Shown here one piece after another: positions 11,646 through 23,532 of a DNA stretch of 64,000 nt. The notes under the pieces were generated by a model. It was not told the DNA's origin. It saw only the letters and a list, made by a program, of their open reading frames with translations, and did not search any database. Numbering within the stretch: the stretch's first letter is position 1; each line of letters opens with the position of its first letter. The position numbers and the translations under genes were made by a program. The DNA is from Bedellia somnulentella (Eukaryota; Arthropoda; Insecta; Lepidoptera; Bedelliidae): positions 7,502,001-7,566,000 of the forward strand of contig OY755174.1 of assembly GCA_963576735.1 (NCBI GenBank), given 5' to 3'.

Positions 11646-12403
11646 GCTCCTCAAGTACAGAATGTATATGAATGAAATTTGGCAGAATGCTTGATAATGA
11701 CCCAAATTAAAATAGGATAATTAATATCACAAAAAAAATACCAAAATATATTCACGCCTGATTGAACTAAGAGTACCGGAAAAAACGCCTTAAACTTTAT
11801 TATAAGCAAATTTGAAAGTACGAAGTCTGTCGGTTCAGCTAGTAATGAATAAGTTAATGTTATAAGTTTTTATTAAACAAAAATGTTCTTCCTCTCACTT
11901 CTTCAATCAGTCTATTATTTTTACATATCTTCTTCTACAAACGTGCGTGAATTAGTAAGCTGCGACGACGACGACGGTTGAGTGGCAATGGCAACTGACT
12001 GGCCGACCGGCAACTTATTTGTTGGCCGTGTGCGCACTTACATTGAAACCAATAGGGAAGGAGACTCTCCGTAGACTTGATGAAGGTGACAAAATAGTTG
12101 CGGAAACAAAAGTTGCTCGTGTGCGCTGCCGTTTAGAGAGGGCGCACACGAGCAACTTTTGTATCCGCAACTATTTTGTCTCCTTCATCAAGTCTATGGG
12201 TTATTATGAAGGTACACGTAGCGACGCGACTTCGGGGAGACTTTCTTGTCCGCGGGTTCGGAGACAAGCCCGCGACGCAACTGTCGCCTTCCCCATTGGT
12301 TTCAATGTAAGTGCGCACACGGCCAACAAATAAGTTGCCGGTCGGCCAGTTGCCACTCAACCGTCGTCGTCGTCGCAGCTTACTAATTCACGCACGTTTC
12401 AAA

Positions 12404-12510
12404 ATGCCGGTTCTAGAAGAAAATATTGATAATAATAGACTGATTGAAGAAGTGGAAGGAAGACCATTTTTGTTTAATAAAAACTTATTACATGAATTTA
12501 TTCATTATAA
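12404..12510 (+). pseudogene. MADF-like N-terminal coding fragment inside a transposon
   Basis: From ATG at 12404 the frame opens with MPVLEENIDNNRLIEEVEGR, which resembles the start of MADF (Adf-1-type, Myb/SANT-like) domains. MADF proteins often accompany PIF/Harbinger-type transposons, and MADF domains are also common in insect transcription factors. The frame is cut at about 12505 by a SINE1 dimer insertion. An inverted, diverged second copy of this start lies at about 11880-11945. Assignment is by resemblance of a short stretch only. Confidence 0.4.
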
Positions 12511-12514
12511 CATT

Positions 12515-12948
12515 TTGCCGTGTAGTGCCGGCTTAGAATGTCAGCACTCCTTTCTACCCACGGGTGTCGTAAGAGGCGACTAAGGGTATGGGACTTTTAA
12601 ATTGGTATTTGGGCGATGCGATGGGAGACCCATCACCAATGATACTTTATTTCTACCATCTTCTCCAAATGTGGCTAAGGAGTTTTTAGCTCTGAAGCTC
12701 TAGCTACCCCTCTTTGGGATTTATAGCCGTGAGTATATGTATGTCCGGTGGGTGTACGTAAGAGGCGACTAACGGTATGAGGGCTTTTAAGGGATTTTTG
12801 GGCGATGCGGTTGGAGACCCATCACCAACGACCTTTATTTTACCATCTTTTTCCCAATCCACTTTCCAAAAGCGGCTGAGGAATTTCTAATTTCTTAGCT
12901 CTGGCTACCCCTTCTAGAGATTTATAGCCGTGAGTATATGTATGTATG
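12515..12948 (+). mobile_element. SINE1 dimer with 10-bp target duplication
   Basis: Unit 1 (12515-12756) has the CCACGGGTGTCGTAAGAGGC head. It is joined at its GTATATGTATGT tail to unit 2 (12757-12948), which begins CCGGTGGGTGTACGTAAGAG. TTATAACATT flanks the insert on both sides (12505-12514 and 12949-12958). The junction equals that of the copy at 145-579. Confidence 0.85.
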
Positions 12949-13540
12949 TTATAACATTCATCGAAGCTTTCGACACTCATTCTGAAGTAACGAAACTTTT
13001 TTGGATATTCTCTCAATTCCATGAAAATTGTATGAAATTTTCCTAGTGTCCGCCTATCACTCCATAATGGATGCACCCAATATTGCCTTTTTGCTGCCGT
13101 CTTCGGGTTCTAACGACAAGTGCACAGACCACAAACGTCTTTTCGAAATCCATGTTGATGACTGCATGAAGCTTTCAAGAAAAAGTTGTGTTGCTGTCGC
13201 TATCATGTGCGCACCTTTCAAATCGCGACGAGGAAACGGCGACGGAGACAAATAAATTGACGTGCAACTAAGTTGCTCTTGTGCGCTGGCTTTTAGAGCG
13301 ATCATTTTTTCGATTTTAAAAGAATTGATTCGTATAAAACGACCTACGTATAATTAGTGAAATATGATTGATTAAAACGTTTAAAAAAGTATCAGATCGA
13401 GTTAATATTCAATGCTTGATAAAATTAACTAGAAAGTTTCTAGTAGAAATATAGTAAATTCGGAAATACATACGTCATTGTTAAATTGATTGCTTTTATG
13501 GTTTTTTCTTCGTGTAAAATTTTCTGAATCTGGTTCATAC

Positions 13541-14265
13541 ATACATACATATACTCACGCCATTAGTTCCCATTGGGGTAGGCAGAGACTATTGATCGCC
13601 ACTTCGCACGATCCTGACAAACCTCTCTAGCTTCGTTTACATCCATCAATCTTTTCATACATGCTCTTTTATTTTTCATACTTCGGACGCCAGCCTTTTT
13701 GAGCAGACTCTCAATTTGGTCCAAGTGTGTTCTCCGTGGTCGTCCTCTACTAACATTACCATCCACACTAGCTCTATAGATCCCTTTTACCAATTTTCTA
13801 TCATCCATCCTCTCTATGTGCCCAAACCATCTCAACATTCCTTTTTCTATCTTTCTTACAATACCATCTTTCACACCACACTTTTCACGAATTACACTAT
13901 TTCTCACTCGGTCACATAATCTAACATTACAAATTTTTCTGAGGGACCTCATCTCTACTGCATTCACTCTGCTCTCATGCTTCTTCTGCTACACCCAACA
14001 TTCGCTTCCATACATAAGCGTAGGAACAAGAACAGCATCATGCACAGCCATTCGGGCCTTTTCAGACACCGATTGACAGGTCATTAGGCTATTCATTGCT
14101 CCATTTACCGCATTTCCCTTTTTCACTCTTCTTTCAATATCTTCATCACATTTTCCATCCCTTGTAAACAAACTTCCCAGATATACAAACTCCTTCACCT
14201 GTTCCACATCCTTACCATCAATCGCAATCACGCATTCTGTCACATCTTCCTGTCTCTCAAAAACA
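13541..14265 (-). mobile_element. 5'-truncated RTE LINE copy
   Basis: This is nearly identical to the 3' end of the full-length RTE element at 39234. It contains the C-terminal reverse-transcriptase tail frame with one TGG-to-TAG nonsense change near 13990. It ends in the TACATACATATACTCACG tail. An 11-bp target duplication CTGGTTCATAC lies at 13530-13540 and 14266-14276. Dead on arrival by 5' truncation. Confidence 0.9.
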
Positions 14266-14309
14266 CTGGTTCATACACTAATCCCCAATAGTCCTCGAAT
14301 TTATTATAT

Positions 14310-14565
14310 ACTATCTTTCCGCCCACGGTTTCGCCAGCGTGGAACTCGGTTATATTGCGATATGAAGACCAACTATAGGAAAAGTTATCGCTTCCACGAT
14401 TTCCCGCGGTAGCATCATTTTTTCCGTGATAAAAAGTACCCTATTATTAAATCTAGATTTCTAACTATACGTCCGCAAAATTTAAAAGTAATCGGTTCAG
14501 TAGTTACAGCGTGAAAGCGGAACAAACAAACTCACTTTCCGATTTATAATATTAGTAAGGATTAT
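14310..14565. mobile_element. Unclassified lepidopteran-type interspersed repeat
   Basis: Starts TTTCCGCCCACGGTTTCGCC and ends CGATTTATAATATTAGTAAG, with internal AATCGGTTCAGTAGTTACAG. Repeats of this layout are very common in lepidopteran genomes. It is related in layout to 45069-46035 and 47298-47541. Class (Helitron or other) undetermined. Confidence 0.55.
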
Positions 14566-15156
14566 ATTTATAAACTACAGTTTGTTATGTACTCACGTAC
14601 CCAACACGGAACGAACTTAAGACCTAGAACAAACAAGATTGAATCATTTGAATGAATTTGTTTTGTTTCTGGATCATTCGCCATGAACCATATACATCAT
14701 TCATGAAGTTACTATCTAAACAGGAGAGCGCACTTACAAATGAAATTTACTTCCCGGCAATAAAGCTTATAATCTTTTGAACACTGTCAATCAGAGAAAC
14801 GTCCTAGAAAGAGAGCTCGAACTAGAGGAGTGTGTCCCGCTCGCTCGATTGCCAGAAGAGATTTAGAAAGAAAAACAAATTCAAACGTATTTATAGAGAA
14901 TATTTTATAAAAAGCAGATTACCAACTATTCCTTTTTAATAAATTGTTTTAATTATTATCGTCGTCTATCAACTTAGAGTTAAATTATCTATTAAGTTTG
15001 GTATTCGGTAAAATAATATTTATAACGGGTATCCCCATGGAAACAAGATTAATAAGGTGTTCATAATTTATCATCTGTCCGTGTGTTTCGGAGCTTTTAC
15101 CATTTAACTAAGAAAATACCTTTCTATTTCAAATAAATAATATAAGTGAAATAAGA
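14566..15156. other. No gene seen
   Basis: AT-rich, with no supported feature. Confidence 0.4.
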
Positions 15157-15375
15157 TGCCGTGTAGTGGCGGCTTAACATAGCACAAATGTTTTTCTACC
15201 CGCCCATCGTAAAAAGCAACTTTGGCTTTTGAACTTATTTACTAGATACTTTATCATCCTTTAATTAATATTTTTTCTCTACTCAACTTCATAAAGTGGC
15301 TGAGGAAATTTAAATTCTCAAGCCCTGGCTACCCCTTCTTTTATAATGTACTAATTAAGAATATGAATGTATGTA
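15157..15375 (+). mobile_element. Degenerate SINE1 copy
   Basis: Head GCCGTGTAGTGGCGGCTTAA at 15155, 3' block GTGGCTGAGGAA and CTGGCTACCCCTTC near 15300-15340. The tail is lost. Confidence 0.55.
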
Positions 15376-15981
15376 AATATAAGTGTTTTTTGTAACTTTT
15401 AGAGGAACTCTCATTAAAACACTAACAGATGGTCACCCTACTTAAAACGAGACACAGCCCACTAGTAAGCCATCCTTGTTCAGGACACTTTAGGACGCCA
15501 GAGCGCATTCCTGTTTAAATAGTACTTCCATGACATCACTTAATACAAAAAAAAAATTCTGAATGAAGTTTCCACAAACAAAATAATATTTTTTTTATAT
15601 ATATTATACCTAGTAATCTCTATATAGTTTGTGTCTATTATTTTCAAAGAGTTCATCACGTATAGTCTGTTGCGTAATTTATTCCCGATGGTAAAAATAT
15701 TTAATTATAAGTAATGAATATGATATATTATAGTAGGCTGTTTGATAGAAGACAAAGATTGATATTATTGGATAATTTGGATAAAAAAATATAGAAATAT
15801 TTTAGAATGTCAAAAAGGTACGAATTCATACTATTAATTATATACATTTAGTAGAATTTTAAATTTATTTATTGTCTCATTGAAAAAAAAATCTTTCTTT
15901 CTATTGTTTGCTCATCATATTTTTTTTGTTATTTTTACCAATGATTACAAAATAATCATGATGTTTGACATTTCATATAAA
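15376..15981. other. No gene seen; possible upstream region of copy A
   Basis: AT-rich sequence upstream of the first recognised exon of copy A. I could not identify the missing first coding exon or a promoter here. Confidence 0.4.
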
Positions 15982-16200
15982 CATACGTACATTTACTCAT
16001 TGTCATAAATCCCGAAAAGGGGAAGCCAGAGCTTCAAACTCCTCAGCCACCTTTGGAAGTTGATAAGGGAGATGATGGTAAAAATAAAGTATCGTTGGTA
16101 ATGGTTCACCAGCCGCATCGCCTAAAATCCACTTTAAAAAACCCATACCCTTGATCGTCTCTTACGAGACCCGTGGGAGAAAGGGGTAGTAACATTCTAA
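15982..16200 (-). mobile_element. SINE1 copy upstream of copy A
   Basis: Tail ACATACGTACATTTACTCAT, then CATAAATCCCGAAAAGGGG, CGCATCGCC, and the head GGGTAGTAACATTC. It ends about 20 bases before the first recognised exon of copy A, so it sits in the preceding intron or leader. Confidence 0.7.
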
Positions 16201-16220
16201 TGTAATAATTTATTTTATAG

Positions 16221-19200
16221 GAATTGGCTCTGTCCATGTTTTGACTACCATAAGTTATCAGAGTTTTGGAAGATAGCTGAAGTTATCGAAAAGAAGGTTA
16301 TTATTTATAAACATCTACCTCGCGATAAGGGTGTAAGTATAGCTTTGGGGAACTAAATCTTCGATCAACATAGAAACTAATATTTTGAAATACAAGTTCT
16401 TATTATATTTCCAGCAATTATTTAGAGATTCAAACAAAGGTGTGTATATTGTTCATAATTATGGACAATTTGATGTACAATTATGCGACATCCTGTTTGC
16501 TTTAGGTAAGAGATTCTGTTTCAATCCTATAATCTTAAGTTTTATTTACTGTGTATTACTTTACTCTATGGTTGGACCTGAATATGAAGCTACCTGAAAG
16601 ATAGGATAGCCAACTTAATGAACTTAAACCTAGGACTTAGTGTTGCCGGATAATCGATTGTGTTCACCTTAAATAATCTAAAAATCGTTTGGAATATCGA
16701 TTATATCGATTAAATCGATGTCTAGATGTTAATCTAATAACAATATATTCGATTATAAGTTTCTGGGTTGTCAATACTATTGATTGAATCGATTAAATCG
16801 ATAATGGTTTAAACCAAATACCAGCGATCATATCGATTATTAAGTAACTATCGATCAATCTACAATTAAATCGATTAGATCGATAGTATCGACAGTATTG
16901 CCTCAAAACTTGGTATCGATTATATTAATTTAATTATATTTAACTTACAATTTTATGTACGAGTAATCGATGATAATCGATACTATTGGATTGACGTATG
17001 TATCGATATAATCGATTATCTCGATAATATCGATTCTATCGATAGTACTATCGATTTTCAGATTATTTGGGCCCCATTCGCATAATTGATGCACAATCGA
17101 TTATCCGGCAGCACTAGCGACGATACGACGTGCTTGCGGCTATAATTGTTTAGTTAGCGCAAAAATATGGCGAAGGAGAAAGATCCAGAAACGTGGACCA
17201 AAGGATTTTCGATTTATTCGAGGATTTACCATATTTTTGGGATAAAAAATACAGAGATTAATTTAACCACACTTCCAAAAGTGGCTGAGGAATTTTTTAT
17301 TCCGTAGCTCTGGCTACCCCTTTAAGAGATCGATAGACTTGAGTATTCGTATGTATGTATTATTTCAACCGAGGCATGAGACAGGACACAGGAGGCATTC
17401 AAAAACGAGCAGTCTGTTGCACGGCCGGTATCGTACTCGCAGGCAGGGACTATAGAGTAGTAGCCGATTTCATCCCCACTAGCGGTGGTAGTAGCGCTCT
17501 GTCCCGATATCGCCAGTGATTTTAGCCAGCCCATAGATGTACTAATAAAAACCGTGTTGTGGCACTTAAAAAACTTGACTACCGACTACTACCGTGATAG
17601 TAGTCGGGACCGACGGCTTAACTTGTCCTCCGAATAAGTAATAAGAAACTATACTCCCTAACAGCAGTTCCGTGGTTGGAATATTAGTTTTAAATTTTAT
17701 TTGTTTATCTGTTCAACATATTTTATTTATATATTGCAAGTAATAGATTATAGGACTTAGCACATTTTATATAAATAAACATTTTTTTTGTAGAGAAACA
17801 AAAATCACGATGTAATCGCTGCATAGTTATTATTGACCATCTTATGAAAATTCTACAACAACTTTCCTGTGTTCGTCGAGAAGATATCATAGGTGTTTGC
17901 GAATATTGCTTCCGAATGAATATTGAAAACAAATCATGCCTTGAATGCACGCTAGCAATTAGAAAATTTATTGATGCCAAGTCTAGTCTTTTATTCAAAG
18001 ACAACAAAACTCAACAGTTTGATAAACCAACATTTGAGGATACAATTAACAACAGACGAGCTCTACAAAAATCTCCACAAAGTGTTCTACTACCAACTAT
18101 GTCCGAAACGCAGAAAGTAGCGAAAATGGAAAGTTTTAGAAAGAAAGCAAAATATCCGTCTAAACATACATCAAGAGGGTATGAATTAAAACTAAAAGAG
18201 ATTTTTAAAAAACCAGATATTGAGACGCCAAGTTCTGAAAAGGGAAATGCATCTGATCGAATATGCTCCGTAGGTAGTACATCGGACTTGAAAGAGCTGG
18301 AGTCTGGGTATGGTTGGGATAGCTTTCAGTTTGATTCTAATCAATCTTACATATTTTTTAAGGAACGTCCCAAACATTTGTCATTCTTAGGCGATAAGTC
18401 CTATTCGGCAGATGGTATTTTGTCTGGTTTTGCATTAAGAAAACAAGAGCAACTAGATTTGTTTAGTAAAGGGGGACAAAAGGTATCATTAGAAAGTAAA
18501 GTAGAATTACGTAGTGATATAGAGAAAAAAAGTGAATTAAAGTTAGAGGTTAGAGATAAAGCAATCGATGAGAAAACAATTCAAATTGATCGGCGTACAA
18601 AAATCGATACGAAATCTGTTGTGTCAGATAAGTCTAAAAGAGAGGATAAGTCGGTCATACCAGCAAGAGAAAAACGAAAAGATGCAAAATTCGCAACAGA
18701 AGAAAAGGCAAAACAAACTGATGTCAAATCAGTAGCATCAGAAAAACTGAAACGGACAGCTAGTAAATTAGTTACAAAAACCGAGAAAAAAGAAGCGGAT
18801 ACCAAATCATTACCATCAGAAAGAGAAAAACGTGCAGGAATTCAATCAGTGCCTGGAGACAAAGTAAAACCAACACTTGCTAAATCAGAACCATTGGATA
18901 AATTAAAACGAACAGATAATAAATCAGGAACAAAAGACAAGGAAAAACAAACTAAAACCAAATTAGGAACACCCGAAAAGGTAAAAAGAGCTGATATTAA
19001 ATCAGAACCGCAGAACAAACTTAAACAAACTGATGCTAAGTCAGAAACATCGGAAAAACTAAAATCTGATGTCAAATCAGGAATAAAAGACAAAATCAAA
19101 CAAACTGATACCAAATCTGAAATATCTGAAAAAGAAAAACAAAAAGATATTAAATCAACAACTAGAGACAAACTGAAACAAGATGACACTAAAACTTCAG

Positions 19201-22200
19201 ACACAAAAGATAAACTTAAGCAAACTGTTCCTAAAACAGTTTCATCAGAAAAAGATAAACAAACAGATGTTAAATCTGGAATAAAAGATAAATCAAAGAA
19301 AAGTGAAAATAAATCAATTAGTGAAGACAAAAACAATAAAGAAGACGCGGTATCACCTAAATCGGACACCAAAAGTCGCAATCAAGAGTCAAATAAACTA
19401 CCTCCAAAAGAAAAAAGTTTATTAAAAAAAACTGAAACTGATATAGAACCAAAAAAGGGAGAAAAGAAAACAGAAAAAGAAAACAAACCTGAAGGAAAGA
19501 ATTTACCTCCCTCATTTGATAAAGAAACTGTTACACGAAAGAAATTAGAGCCAAACACAGAAAATGTAATGAAAGGCGATGTTAAACTAAATAAGACAAT
19601 GGCAACTGACGAAAAGTCTTTAAGTCAAGATCCCAAAAGACAAATCCCGGATGTGCAAGCATTAAAAAAAGGAAAAGGACCAGAACTCTCTAAAAAATAT
19701 GAAAAAGATATGATCTCAGAAGGAAATAAAAAAAATGAAAAATTGAAGGAACAGATTACGGATGCAAAAGAAGAAAAATCTAAAAAAACTGACGAGCATG
19801 AAAAGTTACCACCACCAGATATGAGAAAGAACATGAAGTTTGGACCACCACCTAAAGAGAAGGCTTTTGTCTTAGAAAAGATTCCACCACCTGTGAAGTA
19901 TACACCAACAAAAATACCTCCTCTTCCAGAATCGTTTTCGGAAACAAATTTTAAGTGGTTGAAATTACACCCTCCAGAGTTTCAGAATGTTGGATCTGAT
20001 TCAGAATCATTAAAATCAGATTCAAAAGAAAGCGAAAAGTTACCTGAAATTAACACACAAAAGAGGTCTAAAAATAAAATGATATTTCTTAATGAAATCA
20101 TAAGAGCCGACAAAGCACCTTGGTCACCTTACATGCCTGAAATTAAAAAGGACGTTTTCGATGAAACGGAAAATATAAACCAAACCAAAAATATGCAAAC
20201 AATGGTAAGATATATTTTTTGTTTATAGACATATTAGTGGCTATTCTACAGCACTTCCCCATTTCTTGTCGCAGGTGTTGAAAGGGCCAATTAAGGTTTT
20301 GGGGATTGAAAGTGATTGTTGGACTACGTAGCTGGAGACCTATCTCCGACAACCTATATATTACAAACTTTTACCACTCAAGTTCCACAAGTGGCTGGGG
20401 GATTTCTATTAATGAAGCTGTGGCTACTCCTTTTTGGTATATAAAGCCGTGAGTGGATGTATGCATGCATGAAAATATTAAATTAGGTTTGTTTAATGTT
20501 CATTTTGTTGAAGGAAACTAAGAAGATGCCGAGGAAAAAACCAGAGTATGGCGGTATCAATTACGCTTTATCAGATCCTGTTTATATATTTAAAGGATGG
20601 ACATTGTTACCAACTGAAAAAATCGTTAAGAAAGTGAGTTTTGTGTCGTATATTTTTTTTTGTGACATAAAATGATGTTTTATGGTACGTTGTATTTTTT
20701 AGACTAACGTTTACAAAATGACCCCAGCTCACCCTGAATTCGATTGGTTCCATCATAATAGAAATAAAGGCCAGTTATGTTACGATACTGGAGAGCCATT
20801 AGCAAAGATTACCGAAGATGGACTAGGAAAATGGTTTTATAGAAATGGCAAAGTAGCTCTACATTACTATAGTAGTGAAGGTGAGGTAAAATATTTGGTG
20901 CTAGTATTGATACAACCCATATGTTTTAAAATATATGGTTTATTCTTTTTTACCAGATATCAACGCTCAACAACGTTATGTAGTTTATAGTAACGGTGAG
21001 CCCGATGATAGTGGACGCTCCTGGCCCGTCACTGTGCTGGCTTCCTTCGACTACCTCGGAAATGGAGTTATATATGATCACTCTGGAAATATACGGTAAT
21101 ACATTTAATAACAAAAGCTGTGTATTAGCTTATGATACCACTTCCAGATTACTGTACGTTTCATTCAAAATCTAATAGTAAATGTAACTAACAAACTACT
21201 AGTAATCAAAAGTACTAACATACGAGCAATCGCACCGCCATTTTTCCGATTGCAACACGGTAATGCCTTCTTTTGTAAATATCGTATTGAGTAAGTCATG
21301 TTACGCATATCTCATTTTTCAGTCTTCGATTTCAGTGAATGTGGATGGAACGAAAGTATGACAGAATGTCAGATTGAAATAGGTTGTAAGAAGTAGAACA
21401 AGTGAAAGAATTTCTATATCTGGGAAGGTGGTTCATTAGGCAAGAGAAATATGAGCCACATATTGAACGGAGAGTGAAAGGGATATACGGCAAATTGAGC
21501 CATATGATGTTAATCATTCATGAAAGTGGATTTTGATTTAAAGTTGTAATCTTTTTGTGAGATCCAAAATAATAAGAAACACTTAATTCTGCTTGCATTA
21601 CTTTTTGAATGATGTGGATTTACTTATTTCAATGTATCAGTTGTCATGTTTCTTTTCCTTTCTTGTACAGAAATAAACGAATAAAATAATTATCACTTCG
21701 GGTGGTGTTTGCCCTTGCAAAATTAAAGTAGGATTTTAACCAATATACTAGTTTCTTGTCGAACAACATGCATTTAGAAGAATCAAATGCAGTGATGCAT
21801 GTTTTCTCTTCAGTGGTTAATCATTTCAATTTATTTCATCAGGCTTAAATATAACCAAACTGAAGGAATAGTCCTGGACCGATCTTTAGGACCTTCATCG
21901 CATTGGAAATGGCATTCCCTCAATGATCCTCCAGTGTATCAACGAATCTTGATGGATACGTATGCTCCGTATAAAGATCCTCTGATCACAAGTCTTGGAA
22001 AGAATGATCAATTGGATCCGGATAAACCGCGCGTTGATGACGAAGAAGTTCTTGCCGTTGAGTTTGATAATTCTATGAGAGAAAAAAGAAACAAAGTTCT
22101 GCTAGACTTTAAACCGTTTCAAATAAAAATGAAGGCTTTAAAGCTAAATAATAATTTTTCTTTAAGAATTTTAGATCAGGCTAATGTGATCCTTATGTTC

Positions 22201-22554
22201 AGAGATGGTAGAACAACTTTGAAGCTAAATATTGGCATGCTATTAAATCATAAGGAAATAATTGATACAGAAATTACAGATATAGGTGCTATTGCTAACC
22301 CGATGGAAAATTTACCTGCTAAGACTGATAGTATTGCAAAGCTGCAAAATATTGTTGGCAAAGCCTACAATTTTGAGAAAGCCCGATTTCAAAAAGAAAG
22401 TTGGCTTCGACCTTCGTTAAAAAGCAGGAATACCGATAAAAAGAACAGTATTTTGGCGGCTCCTTTGCGCCCCTCACTAGGTTATCGATGTGACCGAAGT
22501 AGTCGTTTGGCAAAAGAACAACAGTCATTGAATATTAATTGTCCCTGCAATTGA
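16221..22554 (+). CDS. FAM194/ERICH6-like protein, copy A (N-terminus not found)
   Basis: Seven exons join in frame into 1253 residues: 16221-16332, 16415-16505, 17794-20204, 20514-20633, 20703-20880, 20957-21095 and 21843-22554. All introns are GT-AG. Exon 1 begins with the third base of a codon, so a further 5' exon exists. Exon 1 holds a CPCF motif. Exon 3 has CNRC (residues 74-77), CEYC (103-106) and CLEC (116-119), plausibly zinc-binding. A Lys/Glu/Ser/Thr-rich tract with 13-residue repeats follows (about 341-586). The FAM194 region (about 915-1180) shows HPEFDWF, WFYRNGKVALHYY, SWPVTVLASFDYLGNG and LKYNQTEGIVLDRS. ERICH6 proteins are poorly understood; no enzymatic function is suggested. 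Splice positions match copies B and C. Introns carry a SINE1 relic (20240-20472), an ATCGAT-rich MITE and an RTE relic. Confidence 0.85.
16638..17116. mobile_element. ATCGAT-rich MITE in intron 2 of copy A
   Basis: Terminal inverted repeats TAGTGYTGCCGGATAATCGA lie at both ends (16638 and complement ending 17116), continuing to about 25 bp. The flank is TA-like. The 479-bp interior holds about 19 ATCGAT palindromes, including CTATCGATAG. Non-coding. Confidence 0.75.
17268..17372 (+). mobile_element. SINE1 3' fragment
   Basis: CTTCCAAAAGTGGCTGAGGA, then GTAGCTCTGGCTACCCC and a CTTGAGTATTCGTATGTATG tail. 5'-truncated; inside intron 2 of copy A. Confidence 0.65.
18612..19349 (+). repeat. Coding minisatellite, 13-residue (39-bp) units, copy A exon 3
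   Basis: About 19 imperfect units of the form KSxxxDKLKQTDx occur in register, for example KSEPLDKLKRTDN, KSGIKDKIKQTDT and KSEISEKEKQKDI. A few units are 12 or 14 residues. Highly charged and probably unstructured or coiled. The antisense strand is open over this tract only because of its base composition. Confidence 0.85.
20240..20472 (+). mobile_element. Degenerate SINE1 in intron 3 of copy A
   Basis: GTGGCTATTCTACAGCACTT (diverged head), GGAGACCTATC, AGTGGCTGGGGGATTTC and AAGCCGTGAGTGGATGTATG tail. Lies between exons 3 and 4. Confidence 0.6.
21335..21525 (+). pseudogene. RTE LINE relic in intron 6 of copy A
   Basis: One forward frame reads EQVKEFLYLGRWFIRQEKYE and then HIERRVKGIYGKLS. 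This corresponds to the segment after the reverse-transcriptase core of the RTE LINE at 39265 (VEQVKEFVYLGSLFTRDGK). Frameshifts and stops surround it. Dead. Confidence 0.6.
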
Positions 22555-23523
22555 TGAATTCATTAGACCATCAGTGATACGATTTACTCATATTTGATAA
22601 GAGATTTTGTGTATAATAATTGTTATGAATCTAACTATTATTTGGTAAAAGTTGATTTACGTATTATTTAGATATATAATTTTATTGTTACTACTCGTGT
22701 ATTAGTTACGTGCAGGGAGGTATTTTTTAAGATCATTAAGTGACGTAGAGGAAGGTTATTTATTAAAATGATCATGCTGTGAATGTCAGTTTCAGTGCAT
22801 GTTAGAATGTAGTTCTATATTTAACTTGTAGACATTGACTAAGATAGCAGTCATTAGTTTTATTCTTGAAAGATATTGAAAGAATAACATATTGTCTAAA
22901 GCCTTTCGTTTAAAATTAAACTTAATTAAATACTAAATCTGTAAAGCAATCTCGTGCTTCAAGTCTACTCCTCAAGACGAATAATTTCGACTTGATAACT
23001 AGACTTCCAGCATGATCGTTGAGATAGAAAGATTTTTATTTGTTATATTTATTAATTTCGTTTACTTCTTGTAAACTTGCCCCGCCTCAAACTTTAAACT
23101 AATGTTATTTAAAGGTGAGGAACATGAATAGTTACAGCACTTAGGTACTAGTCGCTGAACATAAAATTGAGATCTATTCTTTGATGCGATAACGACAATG
23201 CTTCCTGTACATTTTCTAACGCATATCAACATGATTTTTATAGCGCTTTACCGATTCTGAAAATTTCATTGATTATATCCAAACGATACCACACGATTAG
23301 GTGTCATGATTATGCTAGACATATTGTACAAAACATTTTTAGTAACTTTTGTTTGACTTGGAGACGGCGAGTGTGACACAAATATATATTAAAAGGAATA
23401 TAGAAGAGGTACAGACTAAATTGTCGTTGCTGTTTTGAAGAGTAAGTAAGTGTACAAAATAGTTCGTACAATTACGGGTTTAAAGAGCAACAAACCACTA
23501 GCCGTGTTTCCACAAAATGTGCC
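22555..23523. other. No gene; downstream region of copy A
   Basis: AT-rich sequence following the copy A stop codon, which should include its 3' UTR. No repeat or ORF is supported. Confidence 0.4.
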
Positions 23524-23532
23524 ACACACGCG

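Larger units (their letters stand above)
11866..13297. mobile_element. Head-to-head DNA transposon pair (GCGCACACGAGCAAC termini)
   Basis: Two copies of one element meet head to head at about 12138-12141. The left arm (11866-12138) and right arm (12141 to about 12504) are complementary. The right arm has about 110 extra bases at 12190-12300. The right copy ends at about 13297 with GTTGCTCTTGTGCGCTGGC, giving terminal repeats for 12140-13297. The flanks gTTTAGAG and tTTTAGAG are a possible 8-bp target duplication, which would suit a hAT-type element. No transposase was found. A SINE1 dimer interrupts it. Confidence 0.6.

Noticed and set aside
12019..12360. Overlapping frames of 75-104 residues on both strands
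   Set aside because: They arise from a palindromic DNA transposon terminus; the peptide has no family resemblance and reads through inverted repeats.
18842..19381. 179-residue minus-strand frame opposite copy A exon 3
   Set aside because: It mirrors the Lys-rich repeat tract, where codon bias leaves the antisense strand without stops. The sense strand has splice sites and homology to copy C.
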